Assembly: GCA_900550825.1 (NCBI GenBank) | Contig: URTZ01000052.1 | Location: forward strand, 1-11,284 | Source of the DNA: an uncultured Collinsella sp. | GTDB taxonomy: Bacteria > Actinomycetota > Coriobacteriia > Coriobacteriales > Coriobacteriaceae | Reading direction: 5' to 3' | Length of the DNA: 11,284 nucleotides | Shown here: piece after piece, positions 5,768 through 11,284 of the stretch | Layout of the letters: the number at the start of each line of letters is the position of its first letter | How positions within the stretch are numbered: the first letter of the stretch is position 1 | Notes under the pieces: model-generated | The model's database searches: none | Told to the model about the DNA's origin: nothing | The model's input: the letters and a program-made list of their open reading frames with translations, nothing else | Position numbers and translations under genes: made by a program

Positions 5768-7381
5768 ATGGCCATCATCAACAAGGGTATGTCCAGGCGT
5801 TCGTTCCTCGGCCTCACCGGCAGCGTCGCTGCTGTCGCAGGGCTTGGTCTCACCGGCTGCGGTGGCAGCTCCAACGACGAGGGTTCCGCTTCCGGTTCCG
5901 CCGATTCCGCCAACCGTGGCGGCGGTGTGATTACCGCTGGTTCCGCTTACGCTCCGTCCAGCTTCGATCCCGCCAGCACCGGCTCCGCTGTGGGCCTGGG
6001 TGCTAACTGGCACGTCGTCGAGGGCCTCTACGGCATCGATTACCACGACTACAGCACCTTCAACGAGCTCGCCACCGACGATCCCAAGTCCGTGGACGAC
6101 ACTACCTTCGAGGTCACCATCCGCAAGGGCGCCAAGTTCTCCGATGGTACCGAGGTCACTGCTGACGACGTCGTCGCTTCCTACACCGCTTGCGCTGCTT
6201 CCGCTACCTATGCTCCGTTCTTCCAGCCCTTCGAGTCCATCGAGGCCAAGGATGCCAGCACTGTAACGGTCAAGACCAAGGTCCCCAACTTCTCCCTGCT
6301 CAAGGATCGTCTGGCCATCATCCGTGTTACCCCGGCTACTCAGTCCGAGGAGGATCGCGCCAAGCAGCCGATCGGTTCCGGCCCCTGGATGTACGACTCT
6401 ATCTCCGATACCGAGATCACCCTGGTTCCCAACCCCGAGTACAACGGTGAGTATGCTGCCGAGGATAAGAAGATCCAGTACAGCATCCTGACCGACCCCA
6501 CCGCTCGCGTTACCGCCCAGCAGGAAGGCTCCACGCTCGTTATGGAGCTCGTCACCGCTGACGCCGTCGACCAGCTCGAGAGCGCTGGCTGCAAGATCGA
6601 CAACGTCCAGGGCTTCGGCACCCGCTTCATCATGTTCAACGTCGCCAAGGAGCCTTGGAACAACGTCAAGGTCCGTCAGGCCGTCATGTACGCGCTCGAC
6701 ACCGAGAAGATGATCACCAACACCTTCGCCGGCCTTGCCACCGCTGCCAGCTGCTACCTGCCCAAGAGCTTCACCAACTATCATGAGGCTTCCACGGTGT
6801 ACAAGACCGACGCCAAGAAGGCCAAGAAGCTCATCGAGGAGTCCGGCATCACCCCGGGTGCCATCACCCTGCGCACCACCGACAACGAGCAGATTAAGGG
6901 CATGGCCGCCCAGGTCAAGAACGACCTCGACGCTCTCGGCTTCGAGGTGACCATCCAGACCGATACCTCGCCGGCCACCTACGCTGCCATCGACGGCGGC
7001 GAGGCCTACGATATCCTCCTTGCCCCTGGCGATCCGTCCTGCTTCGGCGCTGACCCCGACCTGCTGCTCAACTGGTGGTACGGCGACAACGTCTGGATGC
7101 AGACCCGTTGCCCGTGGAAGGAGTCCGCTGAGTGGGAGAAGCTCCACGGTCTCATGGACGAGGCTCTTGCCGCCGAGGGCGACGAGCAGCAGAAGAAGTG
7201 GAACGAGTGCTTCGACATCATCGCCGACAACGCTGTTCTGTACCCCGTTGTCCACGTCAAGACCGTCTCCGCTTCCTGGGACGATCCGTCTACCGCGCCC
7301 AACGGCGAGGCCCTCGATGGCTTCAAGGGCATCGGCACGACGAGCATGTCCTTCAGGGGCGTCGCGACCGTCAAGGCCTAA
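5768..7381 (+). CDS. Family 5 extracellular peptide-binding lipoprotein (OppA/DppA-like)
   Basis: This is the substrate-capturing component of the peptide ABC importer encoded downstream, anchored outside the membrane. The 537-residue protein begins with a twin-arginine signal (SRRSFLGL, Arg10-Arg11), a hydrophobic core, and the lipobox LTGC with Cys31 as predicted acylation site. A Ser/Gly/Asp-rich tether (about 32-55) follows. The mature part has the layout of SBP family 5: an ITAGSAYAPSSFDP strand, GLYGIDYHDYS, a lobe with FEVTIRKGAKFSDGTEVTADDVVASY, and later VRQAVMYALDTEKM. Length is typical. It is the first gene of the operon and is separated from the permease gene by 155 bases holding a stem-loop and possible promoter, so it may be made in excess, as is common for binding proteins. 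Codons are strongly C-ending (Asn almost always AAC, Ile ATC), suggesting high expression. Substrate could be di- or oligopeptides; nickel or sugar ligands occur in the family and cannot be excluded. Confidence 0.9.
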   Translation: MAIINKGMSRRSFLGLTGSVAAVAGLGLTGCGGSSNDEGSASGSADSANRGGGVITAGSAYAPSSFDPASTGSAVGLGANWHVVEGLYGIDYHDYSTFNELATDDPKSVDDTTFEVTIRKGAKFSDGTEVTADDVVASYTACAASATYAPFFQPFESIEAKDASTVTVKTKVPNFSLLKDRLAIIRVTPATQSEEDRAKQPIGSGPWMYDSISDTEITLVPNPEYNGEYAAEDKKIQYSILTDPTARVTAQQEGSTLVMELVTADAVDQLESAGCKIDNVQGFGTRFIMFNVAKEPWNNVKVRQAVMYALDTEKMITNTFAGLATAASCYLPKSFTNYHEASTVYKTDAKKAKKLIEESGITPGAITLRTTDNEQIKGMAAQVKNDLDALGFEVTIQTDTSPATYAAIDGGEAYDILLAPGDPSCFGADPDLLLNWWYGDNVWMQTRCPWKESAEWEKLHGLMDEALAAEGDEQQKKWNECFDIIADNAVLYPVVHVKTVSASWDDPSTAPNGEALDGFKGIGTTSMSFRGVATVKA

Positions 7382-7395
7382 GACTCGTTTGAGTC
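7382..7395 (+). other. Short hairpin abutting the binding-protein stop codon
   Basis: GACTC (7382-7386) and GAGTC (7391-7395) form a 5-base perfect stem with a GTTT loop directly after the TAA. It is too short to act as a terminator alone; it may help stabilise the transcript end. Confidence 0.3.
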
Positions 7396-7441
7396 ATATG
7401 TGGGGCGTCGGTCGTAAGGCAACGTCCTCATAGTTGAAACA

Positions 7442-7478
7442 AAGACCCGGGCGGCCTCGATGTCGCTCGGGTCTTGTA
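7442..7478 (+). terminator. Stem-loop between binding-protein and permease genes (partial terminator or mRNA stabiliser)
   Basis: AAGACCCGGG (7442-7451) pairs with CTCGGGTCTT (7466-7475), nine Watson-Crick pairs and one G-U, around a 14-base loop. The following sequence (GTAATG) lacks a T run beyond the TCTT of the arm. Position suggests partial termination or 3'-end protection that lowers downstream expression relative to the binding protein. Confidence 0.6.
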
Positions 7479-7501
7479 ATGAGTATCCATACTCATATAC
7501 C
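7474..7501 (+). promoter_or_regulatory. Candidate internal promoter ahead of the permease gene
   Basis: TTGTAA at 7474-7479 and TATACC at 7496-7501 are spaced by 16 bases; each matches four of six consensus bases. Transcription would begin near 7508, about 30 bases before the GTG start. An 18-base palindrome fills the spacer, which raises interest in the site, but the hexamers are only fair and the -35 overlaps the preceding stem-loop arm. Confidence 0.35.
7479..7496. promoter_or_regulatory. 18-base palindrome, candidate operator
   Basis: ATGAGTAT (7479-7486) and ATACTCAT (7489-7496) are exact reverse complements around CC. It fills the gap between a candidate -35 and -10, the classic place for a repressor. 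With a 2-base centre it would make a strained RNA loop, so a DNA-binding role is more likely than an RNA hairpin. Confidence 0.5.
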
Positions 7502-7536
7502 AGTTGGTCCTACCGACAAAAGAAAGGGGAGAGAAC

Positions 7537-8493
7537 GTGAACAACTTTCTACGTTTGATTGGAAGGCGTCTCGTGGCGCTGCCGATCATGGCATTGGGCG
7601 TCACCGTCCTGGTGTTCTTCCTTATGTCGTTCTCCAAGACCGACCCCGCCTATACGGCGTTGGGTGACGGTGCCTCGCCCGAGGCGGTTGCCGAGTACCA
7701 TGAGAAGTATGGTCTGGACGACCCCTGGCCCGTGCGCTACGTGCGCTACATGGGCGATCTGATCCATGGTGACATGGGCACCTATGGTGCTGCTCGCAAC
7801 TCCGTTGCCAAGCGCATCTCCACGGCCCTGCCCGTCACGATGCAGCTGACCTTCATCGGTCTTGCCATCGGCGCGGTCGTCTCGTTTTTGCTCGGCGTCA
7901 TCGCGGCACTGTATCGCGACAAATGGCCGGACCAAGTGATCCGCGTCTTTTCCATCGCCGGCTTGGCAACCCCGTCGTTCTGGCTTGCCGTTCTGTTGAT
8001 TCTGCTGTTCTCTTCCTACCTTAAGGTGCTCCCGGCATCCGGTGCTCTGCCTCACTTCACCACCAACCCGGCTGGCTATCTGGGACGTATGATCATGCCC
8101 GCTATCGCTCTGGCATTCCCGCTGACGGGCCAGATGACTCGTATCGTGCGTACCGCCATGGTTGAGGAGCTCGACAAGGACTACGTCCGCATGGCCCGTG
8201 GCGCCGGCGTTCCCGAGAAGGTCGTCGTCGGCATCAACGTTTTGCGCAACGCGCTGATCACCCCGGTCACCACCCTCGGTCTTAAGATCGGTTACCTTAT
8301 GGGCGGCGCCGTCGTCATCGAGGTCATCTTCAACCTCCCCGGCATGGGTACTGCGATTCTGCAGGGCGTTCAGGGCAACGAGGCGAACCTGGTTCAGGGC
8401 GTCGTCATCGTCGTTGCTCTTGCCTTCATCATCATCAACATCGTGGTTGACATGCTCTACCTGCTCATCAACCCGCGCATCAGGACGGTGTAG
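7537..8493 (+). CDS. Peptide ABC transporter permease, DppB/OppB type
   Basis: This is one of the two membrane subunits forming the peptide channel. The GTG at 7537 is chosen because GGGGAGAG lies just upstream (7526-7533), while the upstream in-frame GTG at 7504 has no ribosome site. The resulting 318 residues match the usual DppB/OppB length. The start MNNFLRLIGRRLVALPIMALGV is the typical first helix. About six membrane helices can be placed near residues 10-30, 100-122, 138-160, 183-200, 245-268 and 287-311. The extracellular loop after helix 1 holds the conserved YGLDDPWPVRYVRYMGDLIHGDMG. The cytoplasmic coupling loop EELDKDYVRMARGAGVPEK followed by HxLPN-like VLRNAL (about 210-240) is the EAA motif that docks onto the ATPase. 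FNLPGMG (265-271) is also family-typical. Three bases separate it from the next gene, so translation is probably coupled. Dipeptide versus oligopeptide specificity cannot be decided. Confidence 0.93.
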   Translation: MNNFLRLIGRRLVALPIMALGVTVLVFFLMSFSKTDPAYTALGDGASPEAVAEYHEKYGLDDPWPVRYVRYMGDLIHGDMGTYGAARNSVAKRISTALPVTMQLTFIGLAIGAVVSFLLGVIAALYRDKWPDQVIRVFSIAGLATPSFWLAVLLILLFSSYLKVLPASGALPHFTTNPAGYLGRMIMPAIALAFPLTGQMTRIVRTAMVEELDKDYVRMARGAGVPEKVVVGINVLRNALITPVTTLGLKIGYLMGGAVVIEVIFNLPGMGTAILQGVQGNEANLVQGVVIVVALAFIIINIVVDMLYLLINPRIRTV

Positions 8494-8496
8494 ATT

Positions 8497-10512
8497 ATGG
8501 TAAAGATTCGAGAGAAGCAAACCGAGCAGCTCGAGAAGGCTGCCTCCAAGGGGCTCAAGCTCGGTGGCTGGAAGAAGATGACGCTGTCTTCTAAGATTGC
8601 CGCCGTCGTGCTGGTGTTGGTCGCCCTGACCGCGATTCTGGCGCCCCTTCTTGCCCCCTATAGCCCGGTCGAGATTTTCACTGCTCGCCAGGCTCCCGGC
8701 AATGGATTTATCTTCGGTACCGACGATAAGGGCCGCGACATCCTGTCGCGTATGCTTTACGGTGGCCGTTACTCGCTGATCATCGGCTTCGGTGCTACTG
8801 CCATGGCTCTGGTCTGCGGCTCGGTCGTGGGCGCCCTCGCGGCGGTTTCGCGCAAGTCCGTTTCCGAGGCGATCATGCGCATCCTGGACATCATCATGTC
8901 CATCCCGGGCATCGCCCTCGCTGCCGTCTTCGTCTCCATCCTGGGCAATTCCGTGCCGTCGATCATCTTCGCCATTGGCTTTATGTACACTCCGCAGATT
9001 GCCCGTATCGTGCGCGCCAACATCGTGTCCGAGTACGGCGAGGACTATGTCCGCGCGGTCATCGTTTCCGGCGCCAAGGCTCCGTGGATTTTGATCAAGC
9101 ATGTTCTGCGTAACTGCATCGCCCCGATCATGGTCTTCACCGTTACCCTGGTCGCCGACGCCATCATCTTCGAGGCCTCGCTGACCTTTATCGGCGCTGG
9201 TATCCAGGAGCCCACCGCTACCTGGGGCAACATCCTCGCTGACGCTCGCGGTGGCGTGCTTGCCGGCCGTTGGTGGCAGGCACTGTTCCCGGGCCTGGCC
9301 ATCATGATCACCTGCCTGGCACTCAACATCCTCTCCGAGGGCATTACTGACGCCATGGCCGCTGCTCCCTCCGCTGCCCTGGATCCGACCGACTCCTCCA
9401 AGCGCCGTGAGGCCGACCTGCTGGTCTCCGACCCCGTTCGCGCTTACAAGGAGCAGGCTCAGTCCCTGTCCGCCCGTCTTGGCGCTCTGCGTGATGTCGA
9501 ACTCAAGCGTAACGACCGCCATGTGCCCGATGAGTCCGTTGAGCCGATCCTTTCGGTCCGTGATTTCTGCATCCAGTTTGAGCACCACGGTGACATCAAC
9601 GTCGTCGACCACGTCAACTTCGATGTCCGTCCCGGCCAGACCATGGGCCTGGTAGGCGAGTCCGGCTGCGGTAAGTCCATCACCACGCTGGCCATCATGG
9701 GCCTGACCGACGATGACGAGCATCTTTCCGGTGAGGTTCTTTGGGAGGGCCGCGACCTGCTCAAGATGAGCAAGAAGGAGTGGTTCGGCCTGCGCGGTAC
9801 CGATATCGCTATGGTCTATCAGGACGCCCTGTCCTCGCTCAACCCCTCCATGCTCATTTCCGCCCAGATGAAGCAGCTCACCAAGCGCGGCGGCACCCGT
9901 AGTGCCGAGGAGCTCCTAGAGCTCGTGGGCCTCGACCCCAAGCGCACGCTCGAGAGCTATCCGCATGAGCTTTCCGGTGGTCAGCGTCAGCGCGTTCTGA
10001 TCGCTATGGCCCTTACCCGCGACCCCAAGCTGGTCATCTGCGACGAGCCCACGACCGCTCTGGACGTAACTGTCCAGAAGCAGGTCATCAAGCTGCTCAA
10101 CGATCTTCAGGCCAAGCTCGGCTTTGCTATGATCTTCGTTTCGCACGACCTGGCACTGGTCGCAGAGGTCGCTCATAACATCACGGTTATGTACGCTGGC
10201 CAGGTTATCGAGCAGGCGCCCACCAAGGAGCTGCTCACCAACCCGATCCACGAGTACACTCGCGGTCTTCTGGGTTCCGTCCTGTCCATCGAGAGCGGTT
10301 CGGGCCGCCTGCACCAGGTGCCCGGCGCCGTTCCGAGCCCGCGCGATTTCCCCAAGGGCGATCGCTTCGCACCTCGCTCGAGCCATCCGCGCATTGGCCT
10401 GGACACCCGTCCGGTCTTCAAGCGCGTGCCCGGCACCGAGCACTTCTATTCCGAGCTCCCCGATGAGGTGCTCAAGGCAAATGGTTTGACCCCTCACGCG
10501 GAGGTGATGTAG
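8497..10512 (+). CDS. Fused peptide ABC transporter permease (DppC/OppC) and ATPase (DppD/OppD)
   Basis: One 671-residue polypeptide carries both the second membrane subunit and an energy-coupling ATPase of the importer. Residues 1-290 are DppC-like: a cytoplasmic N-terminus, helix 1 at about 33-53, FGTDDKGRDILSRMLYGGR (73-91), further helices, and a coupling loop EDYVRAVIVSGAKAPW (182-197). A charged linker spans about 292-345. The ABC domain (about 349-600) has Walker A GESGCGKS (387-394), Q-loop Gln442, signature LSGGQRQRV (492-500), Walker B VICDEP with Asp516 and Glu517, and switch His550, so it looks catalytically competent. The C-terminal tail keeps the NPxHxYTRGLL and GxVPS pattern of oligopeptide ATPases, but the four cysteines that bind Fe-S in relatives are replaced (GDRFAPRSS, then EHFYSEL). 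The sequence runs through the junction in one frame with no stop. Separate genes are the rule; fusions of this kind are known in Actinobacteria. The ribosome site is weak (AGGA at 8482-8485). Confidence 0.93.
   Translation: MVKIREKQTEQLEKAASKGLKLGGWKKMTLSSKIAAVVLVLVALTAILAPLLAPYSPVEIFTARQAPGNGFIFGTDDKGRDILSRMLYGGRYSLIIGFGATAMALVCGSVVGALAAVSRKSVSEAIMRILDIIMSIPGIALAAVFVSILGNSVPSIIFAIGFMYTPQIARIVRANIVSEYGEDYVRAVIVSGAKAPWILIKHVLRNCIAPIMVFTVTLVADAIIFEASLTFIGAGIQEPTATWGNILADARGGVLAGRWWQALFPGLAIMITCLALNILSEGITDAMAAAPSAALDPTDSSKRREADLLVSDPVRAYKEQAQSLSARLGALRDVELKRNDRHVPDESVEPILSVRDFCIQFEHHGDINVVDHVNFDVRPGQTMGLVGESGCGKSITTLAIMGLTDDDEHLSGEVLWEGRDLLKMSKKEWFGLRGTDIAMVYQDALSSLNPSMLISAQMKQLTKRGGTRSAEELLELVGLDPKRTLESYPHELSGGQRQRVLIAMALTRDPKLVICDEPTTALDVTVQKQVIKLLNDLQAKLGFAMIFVSHDLALVAEVAHNITVMYAGQVIEQAPTKELLTNPIHEYTRGLLGSVLSIESGSGRLHQVPGAVPSPRDFPKGDRFAPRSSHPRIGLDTRPVFKRVPGTEHFYSELPDEVLKANGLTPHAEVM
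10500..10508 (+). promoter_or_regulatory. Near-ideal ribosome binding site for the DppF/OppF gene
   Basis: GGAGGTGAT is a long match to the complement of the 16S rRNA 3' end and lies inside the last codons of the fused gene, 4 bases before the ATG at 10513. It contrasts with the weak site of the fused gene, implying independent strong initiation of the second ATPase. Confidence 0.8.
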
Positions 10513-11284
10513 ATGAGCGAGACCGCAGTCAACGGCGTCGAGCCGATCATCTTCCTTGATGACGTCCACGTCACCTTTAGGACCCGTACCGGCTCGATTC
10601 TGCACCCCAACCTGGTTCACGCCGTCCAGGGTGTAACGATTAAGCTCATGCCCGGACAGACCATCGGCATCGTCGGCGAGTCCGGTTGCGGAAAGTCCAC
10701 CACCGCCAACGTCATGTGCGGCCTGCAGGCCCCCACGAGCGGCAAGGTCTACTTTAAGGGCAAGGACGTTACCAAGCGTACCGCCGAGGACCGTCGCCAC
10801 ATGGGTCGCGTCATCTCGGTCGTGTTCCAGAACCCGGCCACGGCGCTCAACCCCCGCATGGTCGTTCGTGAGCAACTGCTCGACCCCATGCGCGTCCACA
10901 ACCTGGGTACCGAGGCCGAGCAGGAGAAGCGCGTCAAGGAGCTCTTGGAGCTCACCGGTCTGCCCAGCTCTGCCGCCGAGGTTCTTCCCGGCCAGCTTTC
11001 GGGCGGCCAGCGCCAGCGCGTCGCAATTGCCCGTGCCCTGTCGCTGAACCCCGATGCCATCATCGCCGACGAGCCCACCTCGGCTCTGGACGTTTCGGTC
11101 CGCGCGCAGATTCTGAACCTGTTGACCGACCTTAAAAAGGAGCTCGGCCTGGCCATGGTGTTCATCAGCCATGACATCCAGACGGTCCGCTATATCTCTG
11201 ACGACATCATCGTTATGAATGGCGGCAAGATCGTCGAGCAGGGCGAGGCCAAGCAGGTCTTCCAGCACCCCCAGGACCCCTACA
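10513..11284 (+). CDS. Peptide ABC transporter ATPase, DppF/OppF type (3' end outside window)
   Basis: This is the second ATPase, expected to pair with the ATPase domain of the fused protein and power import. The ATG at 10513 directly follows the upstream TAG stop. The frame stays open for 257 residues to the window edge, so the C-terminus is missing. Visible motifs are HAVQGVTIKLMPGQTIGIVGESGCGKST (Walker A at 55-63), Q-loop Gln106 in VVFQNPATALNPRM, signature LSGGQRQRV (162-170), Walker B IIADEPTSALD (Asp186, Glu187), and FISHD with His220. The NPRM element after the Q-loop and the DppF-like start with an extra loop (RTRTGSILHPN) before HAVQG favour DppF/OppF over DppD/OppD. All ATPase residues are intact. 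Whether the missing tail keeps the Fe-S cysteines cannot be seen. Confidence 0.94.
   Translation, partial: MSETAVNGVEPIIFLDDVHVTFRTRTGSILHPNLVHAVQGVTIKLMPGQTIGIVGESGCGKSTTANVMCGLQAPTSGKVYFKGKDVTKRTAEDRRHMGRVISVVFQNPATALNPRMVVREQLLDPMRVHNLGTEAEQEKRVKELLELTGLPSSAAEVLPGQLSGGQRQRVAIARALSLNPDAIIADEPTSALDVSVRAQILNLLTDLKKELGLAMVFISHDIQTVRYISDDIIVMNGGKIVEQGEAKQVFQHPQDPY

Noticed and set aside
5593..6006. 137-residue + strand open frame starting in the regulatory gap
   Set aside because: It runs out of frame into the binding-protein gene, is Arg-rich and low-complexity at its end, and has no ribosome site.
5750..7255. 501-residue open frame on the - strand over the binding-protein gene
   Set aside because: It is an antisense shadow: composition is Gly/Val/Leu-rich and repetitive, no family is recognisable, and its length follows from the C-ending codon bias of the sense gene.
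7549..9723. 724-residue open frame on the - strand over the permease genes
   Set aside because: Composition (very rich in Asp, Gly, His and Gln) is that of the complement of hydrophobic membrane-protein codons; both sense genes beneath it have clear motifs.
9916..11268. 450-residue open frame on the - strand over both ATPase regions
   Set aside because: It spans two well-supported sense ATPase genes and their junction and has no recognisable domain, so it is a shadow frame.

Overview
The window reads as a chromosomal segment of a high-GC Gram-positive bacterium. The best guess is Coriobacteriia, close to Collinsella; this is inferred from protein style, GC level and gene forms, not from a database search. 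Everything real is on the + strand. No rRNA, tRNA, CRISPR array, insertion sequence, integrase or phage gene was seen.

Region 1 (1-5402) is a housekeeping block: the 3' end of uvrA (damage recognition in nucleotide excision repair), a YbaK/EbsC-type Cys-tRNA(Pro) deacylase, the lipid II flippase murJ, and uvrC (the dual-incision nuclease). ybaK, murJ and uvrC are packed with 3 and 0 intervening bases, so they are probably one transcript. uvrA is separated from them by a stem-loop and a possible promoter. The UvrC cysteine motif is unusual: one canonical Fe-S ligand position is Gly, and a short insertion carries three extra Cys.

Region 2 (5403-5767) is a 365-base gap with no convincing gene. 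It holds an AT-rich stem-loop behind uvrC, several candidate promoters, and a nested set of inverted repeats (outer arms 5568-5577/5639-5648, inner 9-base arms 5609-5617/5623-5631). These could be bipartite operators or a three-way-junction leader RNA controlling the transporter downstream.

Region 3 (5768-11284) is an oligopeptide/dipeptide ABC importer operon. In order it encodes a Tat-type lipoprotein substrate-binding protein, a DppB/OppB permease, a single polypeptide fusing the DppC/OppC permease to the DppD/OppD ATPase, and a DppF/OppF ATPase cut by the window edge. The binding protein would capture peptide outside the membrane, the two permease domains would form the channel, and the fused and separate ATPases would form the nucleotide-binding pair. 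The binding-protein gene is set apart from the permease gene by a stem-loop, and an 18-base palindrome lies between a candidate -35 and -10. That suggests differential expression and possible separate regulation. The fused ATPase keeps the C-terminal oligopeptide-transporter tail but has lost the cysteines that bind an Fe-S cluster in relatives. Codon use in this operon is markedly C-ending compared with the repair genes, consistent with high expression.
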